Of a stretch of DNA of 64,000 nt, positions 1-8,920 are shown piece by piece. Under the pieces are notes generated by a model. The model was not told the origin of the DNA, ran no database searches, and saw only the letters and a program-made list of their open reading frames with translations. Both the position numbers and the translations under genes were made by a program. Positions within the stretch are counted from its first letter, which is position 1. The number at the start of each line of letters is the position of its first letter. This DNA is from Halomonas halodenitrificans DSM 735 (GTDB lineage: Bacteria > Pseudomonadota > Gammaproteobacteria > Pseudomonadales > Halomonadaceae): assembly GCF_000620045.1 (NCBI RefSeq), contig NZ_JHVH01000014.1, forward strand, positions 44,393 through 108,392, read 5' to 3'.

Positions 1-206
1 TCGACCTCTGCCTGCGCAGCCTGCTCCCCCTGGACGAGGTGGCGCGTCACTTGCAAGCACTGGACGTGGAGATCGAGCTGGGGCCGGTAGAGTGCCAGGG
101 CGCCAATGGCAAGCTCGAATCCCTCTACCTGCGCGACCCGGACGGCAACCTGCTGGAGATCAGCCGGCCGCTGCGTCCTGCCTCCGAGGCCGACGAGACC
201 CCTTGA
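1..206 (+). CDS. VOC/glyoxalase-family protein, C-terminal fragment
   Basis: The reading frame is open from the left edge and ends with TGA at 204-206, so only the last 67 residues are present. The segment ending in SLYLRDPDGNLLEIS is the typical last beta strand of vicinal oxygen chelate (glyoxalase/bleomycin resistance/dioxygenase) domains; its Glu is normally a metal ligand. The short acidic tail after it (RPLRPASEADETP) looks like a natural C-terminus. Substrate cannot be judged from this fragment. The next gene starts 85 bases downstream on the same strand. Confidence 0.72.
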   Translation, partial: DLCLRSLLPLDEVARHLQALDVEIELGPVECQGANGKLESLYLRDPDGNLLEISRPLRPASEADETP

Positions 207-291
207 TGGTCTCGACGGTGGCATTGTCGCCCTCGCCGGGTATCATGTAACTGTCTACTTTCCCAAACCGAACCAGGACCTTGGTCTACGC

Positions 292-684
292 ATGAGCGAC
301 AACCTGCACAACGACGACCCGCATCGTGAAAACATAATCATCGAGAGCCCCGAGCCGGTCGACACGACGCTGCCCATGGTCATCTATGCCCTCTATCTGG
401 CAAGCATCATCACCGGTGGACTGACCGCTCTAGTGGGCGTGGTCATTGCCTATGTCTACCGTGGCAAGGGCCCGGAATGGCTCGACCAGCATTACCGCTA
501 TCAGATTCGTACCTTCTGGATCGGCATGCTCTATTTCGGCCTGGCCGCCGTGCTGATGTTCGTGCTGATCGGCTTCGCGTTATGGCTGGTGGCCGTCGTG
601 TGGCTGGTGATCCGCTGCGTCAAGGGCTTCAAGGGGCTCCAGGAGAAGCGTTCTCCCGAAAACGTGGACACCTGGCTGGTCTAA
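292..684 (+). CDS. Small membrane protein, DUF4870-like
   Basis: This 130-residue protein has an acidic, soluble N-terminus of about 30 residues and then three hydrophobic segments at roughly 32-57, 75-95 and 97-112, the last two almost continuous. The pattern (a pair of membrane spans, a short Tyr/Gln/Arg-rich loop, a basic C-terminal tail) resembles small TMEM/DUF4870-type inner membrane proteins of proteobacteria; its biochemical role is unknown. I chose the ATG at 292. Longer in-frame starts upstream (from 106) would overlap the preceding VOC gene and add a low-quality Arg/Cys-rich extension. It ends 4 bases before the acyltransferase gene, so the two are probably co-transcribed. Confidence 0.7.
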   Translation: MSDNLHNDDPHRENIIIESPEPVDTTLPMVIYALYLASIITGGLTALVGVVIAYVYRGKGPEWLDQHYRYQIRTFWIGMLYFGLAAVLMFVLIGFALWLVAVVWLVIRCVKGFKGLQEKRSPENVDTWLV

Positions 685-688
685 CGCC

Positions 689-1618
689 ATGGCCACACCG
701 CCTTCCCGTACGAGCACTATCCAGGCTCGCGCCATCAAGATGCTGTGGCGTTCCCTGGCCGGCCGAGGCCCTGGCACCCTGTGGCGACTCGCCCGCCTGA
801 TCGGCCCGCTGGTGCACCGCTTCAGCCGCCGCGAGCGCGAGGTGACCGAGACCAACCTGGTCCAGGTCTATCCGGACATGGGCGCTGCCGAGCGACGCCG
901 GCTCGCCGGTGACAGCTTGACCCACTCCGCCGCCACCATGCTCGAGATCGGCTTCGCCTGGATGGGCGAGCCCGAGCGCGTCGAATCCTCCCTGCTGGCC
1001 ATCCATGGCCGCGAGCTGCTCGACGAGGCGCGCGCCGAGGGTCGCGGTGTCATCGTGCTGGCGCCTCACTTCGGCAATTGGGAGATCCTCAACTTCTGGC
1101 TCTCCAGCCACTTCCCCTTTACCGCCATGTACGAACCGCCCAAGATCGGCGAGCTCGACGCCGTGACCCGCGCCGGCCGCGAGCGCATGGGGGCGAGCCT
1201 GGTCCCGACCAACCCCCGCGGTGTGGCGGCCCTGCTCAAGGCGCTGAAGCGCAGCGAGGCGATCGGTATCCTGCCCGACCAGGAGCCGAGCTGGGGCAGC
1301 GGCGTCTTCGCTCCCTTCTTCGGACGCCCCGCCTATACCGCAACTCTGCTGCCCAAGCTCGTCGCCCGCACCGAGGCCCGCGTGGTCACCGGGGTGGCGC
1401 GACGCCTACCCGGCCGGGGCTTCGAGATTCACTTCCTGGCGGCCGATGAGCGCGTCTATTCCGCCGACGAAGTGACGTCCGCCACCGGCGTCAATGCCTG
1501 TGTCGAGGCAGCCATCGCCCTGGACCCCGCCCAGTACCAGTGGGAGTACAAGCGTTATCGCAAGGTAATCCAGGAGCAGGAAGGGCATCCCGACCACCGT
1601 CGCTTCCGGATCTACTGA
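689..1618 (+). CDS. Lysophospholipid/lipid A acyltransferase family protein
   Basis: A 309-residue member of the LpxL/LpxM (HtrB/MsbB) acyltransferase family. The catalytic HX4E motif is visible as HFGNWE (His127, Glu132), preceded by the usual hydrophobic VIVLAP strand; a second conserved block, ILPDQEP followed by FFGRPAYT, lies near residues 212-235. Family enzymes transfer an acyl chain to lipid A precursors or related lysolipids at the inner membrane face. No strong N-terminal membrane span is seen, and length matches the family. The sequence is too divergent for me to call it LpxL, LpxM or an ornithine-lipid or glycolipid acyltransferase. It starts 4 bases after the small membrane protein; an alternative start is the Met at residue 18. 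Confidence 0.85.
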   Translation: MATPPSRTSTIQARAIKMLWRSLAGRGPGTLWRLARLIGPLVHRFSRREREVTETNLVQVYPDMGAAERRRLAGDSLTHSAATMLEIGFAWMGEPERVESSLLAIHGRELLDEARAEGRGVIVLAPHFGNWEILNFWLSSHFPFTAMYEPPKIGELDAVTRAGRERMGASLVPTNPRGVAALLKALKRSEAIGILPDQEPSWGSGVFAPFFGRPAYTATLLPKLVARTEARVVTGVARRLPGRGFEIHFLAADERVYSADEVTSATGVNACVEAAIALDPAQYQWEYKRYRKVIQEQEGHPDHRRFRIY

Positions 1619-1741
1619 CGCCGGATCGACTCAGGCCGAACCGGCTGATGCCACGGTCTGAGCCCGCCTAGCGCCTGGCACCTCACGAAACGTAGCGGAA
1701 CTCTTGCCGAGGATGTGAGCCTAATCTGCAGGCACCAGGGT

Positions 1742-1780
1742 CATATAACGAAGCCATATAGCGAATTCATATAACAACGA
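1742..1780. repeat. Three tandem 13-bp AT-rich repeats upstream of opgG
   Basis: Copies begin at 1742, 1755 and 1768 with exact 13-bp spacing and share CATATA followed by ACGA or GCGA. They sit about 80 bases before the opgG start in otherwise GC-rich DNA. The arrangement suggests a binding site or promoter element for the glucan operon, but no known box is matched. Confidence 0.5.
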
Positions 1781-1860
1781 TCCACCCTGGGGCATCACAT
1801 TCTTCTCCTGGCCCGGCCTGCGCAGGGAATGCCGGCGGGATAACAGAGAGAGAGCTGCAG

Positions 1861-3417
1861 GTGAAGACGACACTGCAACGCTTAAGCCTTGCATTGCCGC
1901 TGGCCCTGGCCTTGGCCCTGACAAAGAATGCCTCGGCAGCAACGCAAGGCGAGTTATTCGACCAGATCACCGACCGGGCTCGACAGCTCGCCGCCGAGCC
2001 CTATCAGGAGCCCGAGCCGTCACTGCCCACCGAGCTGGTAGAGATGGGATACGACCAATATCGGGAGATCCGCTTTCGCCCGGACCAGGCTATCTGGAAG
2101 GACGAGGGGCTCTTCGAGGTACAGCTGTTTCATCCCGGCTTCCTCTATACCGAGCCCGTACGCCTGAACCTGGTCGATGACCAGGGAGAGGTGTCCCCCC
2201 TGCCTTTTCGCCAGGAACGGTTCCGTTATGACGGCGACGCTTCCCCGCTTGCCGAGCTTCCCCTCGACGACATCGGCCATGCCGGTTTTCGCCTGCACTA
2301 TCCGCTAAACAGTGGTGAATACCGCGACGAATTTGCGGTATTCCTCGGCGCCAGTTACTTCCGCCTGACAGGGCGAGAGCAAGGCTACGGGCTCTCGACA
2401 CGCGGACTCGCCATCGACACCGCCACCCCCCATGGCGAGGAATTCCCGGCGTTTCGTGAGTTCTGGCTGGTGAAGCCCGGCCCGGACGATACCCGGATGA
2501 CCATCCTTGCCTTGCTCGACAGCCCCTCGGTGGCCGGCGCCTACCGCTTTGATATCCGTCCCGGGGAGGACACCATAGTCGATACCGAGGCGCGACTGTT
2601 CGCCCGCGAGACAATCGAGAAACTCGGCATTGCGCCACTCACCAGCATGTACCTGCATGGTGAGGTCGGCCGCCACCCCGACGACGACTTTCGCCCCAGG
2701 GTCCACGACTCCAGTGGCCTGGCCATGCAGACCGGCGAAGGTGAATGGATCTGGCGGCCGCTGAACAACCCGGAGAACCTCAGGCTTTCTCGCCTCCAGG
2801 ACCAGGCCCCTGGAGGCTTCGGGCTGATCCAGCGCCAACGTGACTTTCAGGCCTTCCTGGATACCGAAGCGCATTATGAACGCCGCCCCAGCCAGTGGGT
2901 ACAGCCACTGGAAGCATGGGGGCCGGGGAGCGTGGAACTGGTCGAGATCCCCAGTCAAAGCGAAACCAACGACAATATCACCGCCTACTGGGTGCCCGAG
3001 CAGTCGCTCGCCGCCGGCGAGGCTCGCACCTATCGCTATCGGACCCACACCTTCGCCGCCGTGCCCCCCGGGCAAGAGGTAGCGCGGGTGCTGCGCACTC
3101 GTCAGGGCTGGGCGGCGGTTCCCGGCCAGGAAAACCCGCCGCCCCACAGCCGTCGACAGTTCGTGGTCGACTTCCATGGCGGCGAGCTGTCGAGCCTCGC
3201 TGCGAGTCAACCGGTCGAGCTGTCACTGGAAAGCTCGAGTGGCGAAATCCTCGACCCTCGGGTAGAGCGTCTTCCGGGGGGCGAGGCATGGCGCGCCACC
3301 TTTCGCCTGGCCCCCGATAAGGACCAGCCGGCCGACATGCGCCTGTTTTTGACCCTGAATCAACACCGCCTGACGGAAACCTGGAACTATGTCTGGTACC
3401 CCGATGCGCTCCGCTGA
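1861..3417 (+). CDS. opgG: Periplasmic glucan biosynthesis protein OpgG
   Basis: A 518-residue OpgG/MdoG protein required for backbone and branch formation of osmoregulated periplasmic glucans. It starts with GTG, preceded by a purine-rich GAGAGAGAG stretch. The GTG is needed to keep the N-terminal signal peptide (basic start, Leu/Ala-rich core, cleavage near ASA-AT at about residue 27). The mature part opens with the family signature around residues 30-95 (a Phe-Asp-rich helix, then YRxIRFRPD and WKDEGLFEVQLFHPGFLY elements). Length fits the family. It overlaps the following opgH by 29 bases, the usual operon arrangement. Tandem 13-bp repeats upstream may belong to its promoter. Confidence 0.93.
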   Translation: MKTTLQRLSLALPLALALALTKNASAATQGELFDQITDRARQLAAEPYQEPEPSLPTELVEMGYDQYREIRFRPDQAIWKDEGLFEVQLFHPGFLYTEPVRLNLVDDQGEVSPLPFRQERFRYDGDASPLAELPLDDIGHAGFRLHYPLNSGEYRDEFAVFLGASYFRLTGREQGYGLSTRGLAIDTATPHGEEFPAFREFWLVKPGPDDTRMTILALLDSPSVAGAYRFDIRPGEDTIVDTEARLFARETIEKLGIAPLTSMYLHGEVGRHPDDDFRPRVHDSSGLAMQTGEGEWIWRPLNNPENLRLSRLQDQAPGGFGLIQRQRDFQAFLDTEAHYERRPSQWVQPLEAWGPGSVELVEIPSQSETNDNITAYWVPEQSLAAGEARTYRYRTHTFAAVPPGQEVARVLRTRQGWAAVPGQENPPPHSRRQFVVDFHGGELSSLAASQPVELSLESSSGEILDPRVERLPGGEAWRATFRLAPDKDQPADMRLFLTLNQHRLTETWNYVWYPDALR

Positions 3418-5350
3418 TCCCTGCTCCCCGGCCGACTCGACACCGCCGCCCTGGCGCGGGACGCGCCGCCTGCTCTTTGCCCTGCTCTTCGCGGGGACCG
3501 TCGCCCTGGGTGTCTGGGCCATGTTTCGGATCCTGATCGTGGGGGGTGTGTCTCCCCTGGAGCTCATCATCCTGGGGCTATTCACGATCACCTTTGGCTG
3601 GATCACCATCGCCTTCTGGAGTGCGGTGATCGGCTTCATACTGACGCTAACCCGTCGCGACCCGGTAGCCCTGTCGAGACGCCGGTCGGTGGCTTCCCCC
3701 TCCGGCACTCGGTCGCGAACCGTCTTGGCCATGCCGATCCACAATGAGGACGTGGCCCGGGTGGTCGCCGGCCTGGAGGCCACCTGCCGCGACCTGCCCA
3801 ATGACGCCCCCGAGCGGCAGATCGAGGCCTTTATACTCAGTGACAGCACCGACGACGCCATCATCGCCGACGAGACGGCCCAGGTAGCCGCCCTCCAGGC
3901 ACGGCTGGCCAGGCAGTGCGACGTGCATTATCGCCATCGCAACAGCAACGTCGGCCGCAAGGCCGGCAACCTGGCCGAGTTCTGCCAACGCTGGGGCCGC
4001 CGCTACGATTTCATGCTGGTATTGGATGCCGATAGCCTGATGACCGGCGCCAGCATCGTCTCGTTGATCGATGCCATGCAGGCCAATCCACGCCTGGGGC
4101 TGCTGCAAACGGTGCCGATCCCGGTGCGTCAGGACAGCCTGTTCGGTCGCGCCAACCAGCTGGCTGCCTCTCTTTATGCGCCCATGCTGGCGGCGGGATT
4201 AAGCTTCTGGCACGCCGATGCCGCCAACTACTTTGGCCATAACGCCATCCTGCGAACCCGAGCCTTCATGGAAAGCTGTGGGCTGCCCGACTTGCCGGGC
4301 GACCCGCCACTGGGGGGCGAAATCCTTAGCCATGACTTTGTCGAAGCCGCCTTGCTGCGCCGGGCCGGCTGGCAGGTCCAGATGCAGACCGACCTCGCCG
4401 GCAGCTACGAGGAAATGCCCAGCCACCTGCTCGACTTCGCCAAGCGCGACCGACGCTGGGTTCAGGGTAACCTCCAGCATCTGCGCCTGCTCTTCGGGCG
4501 AGGCCTGCACGCCATGAGCCGCCTGCATTTCCTGTTCGGCGCCCTGGCCTACATCGCCTCGCTGATCTGGCTGGGGATCCTGGCGGTCAGCACGGCAGAC
4601 GCCCTGACCCGCGCCCTCACCGAGCCGAACTTCTTTACCTCCGGTGCCCAACTATTCCCCGACTGGCCCCTCGCCCCTCCCCCCCTGATCATGCCTCTGT
4701 TGGCCGGCACCCTGGCCATGCTGCTGATGCCCAAGGTGCTGGGGCTGATACTGGCACTGAGGCGACGTCCTGCGGAGTTCGGCGGGCGCTCTCGTCTCGC
4801 GGCCAGCGTGCTGTTGGAAGCCCTCTTCGCCATGCTGATCGCGCCCATGATGATGATATTTCACAGTCGATTCGTCATCGGCGTGCTCGGCGGACGCACC
4901 GTGGCCTGGGATCCTCAGTCGCGCGAGGGGCGCGCCGTTCCCTGGCAAGAGGCCTGGCGTCATACCTGGCAGGCGACCCTGGTCGGGCTGCTCTGGGCCG
5001 TCATTACCTGGTGGTACACCCCCGTCTTCTTCTGGTGGCTGACACCGGTATGGCTGGGACTCCTGCTGTCCGCGCCGCTGGTGCGCTGGAGCAGCAGCCT
5101 GACCCTGGGGCATGCACTGCGCCGCGCCGGCCTGCTGCTGGTGCCCAGCGAGACGCACCCTCCCGTGGTCCTTCGCGAGCTGGCGAGACAACCAGCCGCG
5201 ACCGGTCAGGCCTCCCTTGTGCCACCACCGGAAGAGCTTCCCGACGAGATGCCGATACAGTCCTTCTCGGCGTTCGACCACCAGGCCTCGCGATACACGG
5301 AGAGGCATAACACACCGGCCCGCCGCCGAAAGGTGGCAAGGAAACGCTAG
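3389..5350 (+). CDS. opgH: Glucans biosynthesis glucosyltransferase OpgH
   Basis: Inner membrane family-2 glycosyltransferase that polymerises glucose from UDP-glucose into the periplasmic glucan backbone. Two membrane spans at about residues 27-50 and 55-87 precede the cytoplasmic catalytic domain, which shows DSTDD (152-156), DADS (213-216) and a RRWVQGN (Q/R-x-x-R-W type) motif near 354. More spans follow in the C-terminal half. At 653 residues it is shorter than the E. coli protein (about 850), mainly because the long N-terminal cytoplasmic region is absent; that region in E. coli also binds FtsZ, so that regulatory function may be missing here (inference). The start at 3389 lies inside opgG; a second ATG at 3404 is possible. 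Confidence 0.93.
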   Translation: MSGTPMRSADPCSPADSTPPPWRGTRRLLFALLFAGTVALGVWAMFRILIVGGVSPLELIILGLFTITFGWITIAFWSAVIGFILTLTRRDPVALSRRRSVASPSGTRSRTVLAMPIHNEDVARVVAGLEATCRDLPNDAPERQIEAFILSDSTDDAIIADETAQVAALQARLARQCDVHYRHRNSNVGRKAGNLAEFCQRWGRRYDFMLVLDADSLMTGASIVSLIDAMQANPRLGLLQTVPIPVRQDSLFGRANQLAASLYAPMLAAGLSFWHADAANYFGHNAILRTRAFMESCGLPDLPGDPPLGGEILSHDFVEAALLRRAGWQVQMQTDLAGSYEEMPSHLLDFAKRDRRWVQGNLQHLRLLFGRGLHAMSRLHFLFGALAYIASLIWLGILAVSTADALTRALTEPNFFTSGAQLFPDWPLAPPPLIMPLLAGTLAMLLMPKVLGLILALRRRPAEFGGRSRLAASVLLEALFAMLIAPMMMIFHSRFVIGVLGGRTVAWDPQSREGRAVPWQEAWRHTWQATLVGLLWAVITWWYTPVFFWWLTPVWLGLLLSAPLVRWSSSLTLGHALRRAGLLLVPSETHPPVVLRELARQPAATGQASLVPPPEELPDEMPIQSFSAFDHQASRYTERHNTPARRRKVARKR

Positions 5351-5369
5351 GGTGCTAGAGTAGAAGGCT

Positions 5370-5484
5370 CGCTTGACGGGGTGCCGGTGGAGCCGGCTGA
5401 GATCGCCATATGACAGTCCATCATTGTCATCACGGCGAAGCCCGTTGAACCTGATCCGGCTAGTACCGGCGTAGGGATCAAGCG
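5370..5484 (+). promoter_or_regulatory. TPP riboswitch (THI element) upstream of tenA
   Basis: The conserved thi-box landmarks are present in order: GGGGTGCC (about 5378-5385), GGCTGAGA (5395-5402), CCCGTTGAACCTGATCCGG (5441-5459) and GGCGTAGGGA (5468-5477). The P1 helix closes exactly, 5370-5376 (CGCTTGA) pairing with 5478-5484 (TCAAGCG). The gap between the P3 strands is filled by an imperfect hairpin. It lies 75 bases upstream of the tenA start, so thiamine pyrophosphate most likely represses translation or transcription of tenA. Confidence 0.95.
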
Positions 5485-5558
5485 GTAGCATGGCCACTTC
5501 CTGCCCCCTACCCGTCCCTGCGCCCCACTCCGGATCACCTTCCCTGACCGGAGGCATG

Positions 5559-6227
5559 ATGAGCTACCAGTTTGACGACCTGACCCAGGCTTGCCACGAC
5601 GACTGGCGCGCCTATATCGAACACGACTTCGTGCGTCAGCTGGCCGCCGGCACCCTGCCGGATGAGGCGTTTCGTCACTACCTGAAGCAGGACTATCTGT
5701 TTCTGATCCATTTCGGGCGCGCCTACGCCCTGGCCGTCTACAAGAGCCGCGACATCACCGAGCTGCGCCATGGCCTCGAGGGCCTCAAGACCATCATCGA
5801 TGTCGAGCTTGGCCTGCACATTGACTACTGTCGTGAATGGGGCATCTCGGAGGCCGACCTGGCCGGCTTGCCGGAAGCCAGGGCGACCATGGCCTATACC
5901 CGCTATGTACTGGATACCGGCAACCGCGGCGACCTGCTCGATATGCACGTGGCCCTGGCGCCCTGCCTGGTGGGCTATGGCGCCATCTCCCGGTGGCAGG
6001 CCAAGCAGCCCTTCACCGTACGCGGAGACGCCAACCCCTTCGAAAAATGGCTGCAGATGTATGCAAGTGACGAGTTCCAGGCCGCCATGCACGACGAGAT
6101 CGCCTGGCTCGATGCCCGCCTGGCCGACGTCACGCCCGAGCGTTTCGCCCAGCTGACCACCATCTTCCGTGATGCCACTCGCCTGGAGATCGACTTCTGG
6201 CAGATGGGGCTCGACCAGAGCCTCTAA
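5559..6227 (+). CDS. tenA: Thiaminase II / aminopyrimidine aminohydrolase TenA
   Basis: A 222-residue TenA protein, which hydrolyses degraded thiamine (aminomethylpyrimidine forms) so that HMP can be salvaged. Family features are the N-terminal FVRQLAAGTLP-type segment with KQDYLFL (about residues 47-53), and the catalytic cysteine in LAPCLVGYG near residue 137. I chose the second of two adjacent ATGs because GGAGG at 5550-5554 is 4 bases away from it and only 1 base from the ATG at 5556. An in-frame ATG at 5490 would add 23 residues but lies against the riboswitch, so it is unlikely. The gene is the only one behind the TPP riboswitch. Confidence 0.95.
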   Translation: MSYQFDDLTQACHDDWRAYIEHDFVRQLAAGTLPDEAFRHYLKQDYLFLIHFGRAYALAVYKSRDITELRHGLEGLKTIIDVELGLHIDYCREWGISEADLAGLPEARATMAYTRYVLDTGNRGDLLDMHVALAPCLVGYGAISRWQAKQPFTVRGDANPFEKWLQMYASDEFQAAMHDEIAWLDARLADVTPERFAQLTTIFRDATRLEIDFWQMGLDQSL

Positions 6228-6258
6228 GGCCTTCGCCTTCCTCCACGTCCATGATGCA

Positions 6259-6290
6259 GAGTGCCCCGCTGCCTGGGCAGCGGGGCACTC
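6259..6290. terminator. Bidirectional hairpin between tenA and the barrel gene
   Basis: A perfect 15-bp inverted repeat (arms 6259-6273 and 6276-6290, starting GAGTGCCCCGC) with a minimal loop sits between two convergent genes. The plus strand continues CTTAT; there is no long T run, so termination strength is uncertain. Confidence 0.75.
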
Positions 6291-6315
6291 CTTATCCGGC
6301 TCGTATCAGTCACGC

Positions 6316-6816
6316 TCAGAAACGATAGCGCACCCCTACGCTGGCCGCGTCGAAGGTATATTGATCTTCGTCCAGATAGCGAATGTAGTCGGCACCCAGG
6401 GACACATTGGGCGCCACATCGAATTCGGCACCGGCGCCGTAGGAGAAGCCGGATTCACTATCGACATCACCGTCCACCTCGGTCATGCCGGCCAGGCCAT
6501 AGAGGCGGAACTCCTGGGAGACCGGCAGGATGCCCTTGGCATAGAGGCCCACCAGGGAGTCCAGTTCGACGGCGCCATCGGAGCCGCCACCCCCCAGATG
6601 GCCTTCCACGGCGAGGTAATCATTGAACTGCAGGCCGCCGTTGACCCGCAGGCCCACGCTATCACGGCTATCGGCAGGGCCATCGGGCTCGAGCTCCCAG
6701 AACATGGCGTCACCGCCCACATAGCCCTGGGGATAAACGAGCTGCTGAGCCTGGGCGGCGGTTGCACCGGCGGCAAGAAAGACGGAAGTCACAGCGGCGA
6801 TGGTAAGAGTCTTCAT
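6316..6816 (-). CDS. Small outer membrane beta-barrel protein (YfaZ/OmpA-barrel-like)
   Basis: A 166-residue exported protein. The start at 6816 follows AAGGAG with good spacing and gives a clear signal peptide (KTLTIAAVTSVFLAAG, cleavage after AQA near residue 22). The mature part alternates polar and hydrophobic residues in short Gly-rich strands (residues about 50-166) and ends in VGVRYRF, the C-terminal aromatic signature of outer membrane barrels recognised by BamA. It is predicted to be a small 8-stranded barrel like other opacity- or YfaZ-type porin-like proteins. Substrate or role is unknown. It is monocistronic, convergent with tenA and separated from it by a hairpin. Confidence 0.8.
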   Translation of the reverse strand: MKTLTIAAVTSVFLAAGATAAQAQQLVYPQGYVGGDAMFWELEPDGPADSRDSVGLRVNGGLQFNDYLAVEGHLGGGGSDGAVELDSLVGLYAKGILPVSQEFRLYGLAGMTEVDGDVDSESGFSYGAGAEFDVAPNVSLGADYIRYLDEDQYTFDAASVGVRYRF

Positions 6817-7002
6817 GGCGCACTCCTTATTAATGAACACTGTTTCCTAACACCAACAAGTGTGCTCGCTCTACGACGATGTATCAAGTGACAAATGTGC
6901 AAAGTTCCACTACGCGACGTCGGCGAATGACGACATACCGTTGCCAGCACCTCCCCGCTATACTGATTTTTCAGGGTCTTCGACGCCGGAAAGGATTCAG
7001 GA

Positions 7003-7869
7003 ATGCGCCACTGGTTGATTGCCAACACGAAAGCCGGCGGCGGCGACCGCGGGGCCGACTTCTGGGCGCCGCGCCTCGAGCGTGCCGGTATCACGCCTCT
7101 GCGGGTACGCGACCTGGCCGGGGAGAACTGGGACAAGGACCTCGAGGCCGGCGATATCGTGCTGGTCGCCGGCGGCGACGGCAGCGTCAACCGGGCCGCC
7201 CGGGCATGCCTCGAGCGTGGCGCCATTCTCGGCATACTGCCCTCCGGCACCGCCAACGACTTCGCCCGTAACCTCAACCTGCCGGAAGCCCCGGACGCCC
7301 TCTGCCGGGTGATGGCCAGAGCCCGGGTAGAGCGAGTCGATGTCGGCTGGCTCGATGACCAACTGTTTCTTAACGTGGTGCATATCGGTCTCGGCACCCT
7401 GCCCACCACCCAGGCCTCCACGCGTCTCAAGCGCTGGCTCGGCCGCTTCAGCTATGCCGCCATGCTGCCGCAGCTGAGGCGCCTGGGGCTCATGCGTGGT
7501 TTCACGGCCAGCATCGAGACGGATAACCAGCGCAGCGAAGAGCGCTGGCTATCCTTGGCCATTGCCTCGGGGTCCTTCTTCGGCGGCGGAACCCGGGTAC
7601 CCGGCGCCTCGCCGCGCAACGGCAAACTGACCCTCGTCGCCGTGCGTCCCCGACCCTGGTGGCAGCTGCTGCGCACCTTCCTGGTCACACGCCTGAGCGG
7701 CAAGACGCCAGCAGATGACGACAGCGTGCTGCAGGTCAACACAGCCGCCTGCCGAATCCAGATGACGTCCAGGCGCCGAGTGACCGCCGACGGCGATCTG
7801 CTGGGGAAAGTCAGCGAACTACAGGCCCGCATCGACAAGGATGCCCTACGGGTGATTACCGGCAGCTGA
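7003..7869 (+). CDS. YegS/DagK-family lipid kinase
   Basis: A 288-residue member of the diacylglycerol kinase catalytic superfamily. The nucleotide-binding glycine loop GGDGS is at 57-61 and the second conserved block PSGTANDFAR at 80-89. The C-terminal half carries the beta-sandwich typical of YegS/BmrU proteins, including a GGGTRVPGASPRNGKL stretch near 190-208. Family members phosphorylate lipids such as phosphatidylglycerol or diacylglycerol. The ATG at 7003 follows a GGATTCAGGA ribosome site. Its stop lies 8 bases from the convergent transporter stop. Confidence 0.88.
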   Translation: MRHWLIANTKAGGGDRGADFWAPRLERAGITPLRVRDLAGENWDKDLEAGDIVLVAGGDGSVNRAARACLERGAILGILPSGTANDFARNLNLPEAPDALCRVMARARVERVDVGWLDDQLFLNVVHIGLGTLPTTQASTRLKRWLGRFSYAAMLPQLRRLGLMRGFTASIETDNQRSEERWLSLAIASGSFFGGGTRVPGASPRNGKLTLVAVRPRPWWQLLRTFLVTRLSGKTPADDDSVLQVNTAACRIQMTSRRRVTADGDLLGKVSELQARIDKDALRVITGS

Positions 7870-7877
7870 CAGGCCCC

Positions 7878-8789
7878 TTACCCCTTGTTCGACAATCCCA
7901 GTATCACGATGCCCACCAGGACCATGCCGCCGCCCATCAGCTGCACGGGGGATAGCGTCTGGCCGAGTATCAAGTAGCCAAGTACCAATGCCGCCACCGG
8001 CTCCATGTTCAGCGCCGGCGCATTACTCGCCATGTTCAGGCGGGGCACACTGATAAACAGGATGGAGAAGCCCACGCCGTAGAACAGTCCGAGCGCGGCA
8101 AGCCCCCAGGCGCCAGTGGCGCTCTGCGGCAGATCCATGCCACCCGGCACCAAACCAACGGCGCCCGCCGCCAGCATGCTGACCAGCACCGTGAGCATGG
8201 TCAGCAGACTGCGCAGGGTGCTGCCTACCCCGGCCAGGCGATGCTCGGTAATCCATAACGCCCAGGAAAAGACAAACGCGGCGGCAAGCCCCAGCCCCAG
8301 GCCTAGAAACCAGTCGGGCCCCATGGCAGCGGGGTCGGCGATCCAGGTCGGCACATCGAGCACCACGACCAGGCCGACGAGAATCACCCCCATGATCAGC
8401 GCCGTCCGGGCCGTTGGCCGTGGGCCGCCCATCGCCCAGCTGATCAGGGCCAGCTGGATCGGCAGAGTATTCATCAGCAGCAGCGCCACCACCACTGGAA
8501 TGCGTGCCACCGCCGAATACAGCGAGAGGCTCTGCACGACGACCAGCAGTCCCACCAGTAGCTGCCAACCCGCGGTACCAGCCGGCAGGCGCAGTGACTT
8601 GCGCTGCAGTAGCACCAGGGCTCCGAGCACCACCACGGCCACCAAGGAGCGCACCAGAATCGCCAGCAGCAACCCGGTGCCTTCATCGAAGGCGACGCGC
8701 GCGGCGACATGATTGGTGGCAAACAGCGTGGCCACGCTGCACAGCAGCATGATGGCCAGCGGACGGGATAACATGGTGACTTTCGACAT
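7878..8789 (-). CDS. EamA/DMT-family transporter
   Basis: A 303-residue inner membrane protein with about ten hydrophobic segments in two EamA-like halves (the second starting near residue 155), as in drug/metabolite transporters of the RhaT/YdcZ type. Substrate is unknown. The start at 8789 (MSKVTML) is chosen because it follows AAGGAAG by 6 bases and begins just before the first span; a longer frame to 8882 would add an unlikely Cys/His-rich extension. It is divergent from ackA, sharing a 131-bp promoter region. Confidence 0.83.
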   Translation of the reverse strand: MSKVTMLSRPLAIMLLCSVATLFATNHVAARVAFDEGTGLLLAILVRSLVAVVVLGALVLLQRKSLRLPAGTAGWQLLVGLLVVVQSLSLYSAVARIPVVVALLLMNTLPIQLALISWAMGGPRPTARTALIMGVILVGLVVVLDVPTWIADPAAMGPDWFLGLGLGLAAAFVFSWALWITEHRLAGVGSTLRSLLTMLTVLVSMLAAGAVGLVPGGMDLPQSATGAWGLAALGLFYGVGFSILFISVPRLNMASNAPALNMEPVAALVLGYLILGQTLSPVQLMGGGMVLVGIVILGLSNKG

Positions 8790-8920
8790 GGGGCTTCCTT
8801 GCACGAACAATAGGGCAGCAGGCTCTTCGATCCAGAATATGACGCGCGTCAAGTCATGGCACTGCCGGTGGCAAACCACCATGTTAGCCTAACGTCTCAT
8901 CCTTTCCACGAGGCTCTTCG

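Noticed and set aside
2305..3210. 301-residue minus-strand frame opposite opgG
   Set aside because: It has no domain and mirrors opgG, which has clear family motifs in the other strand.
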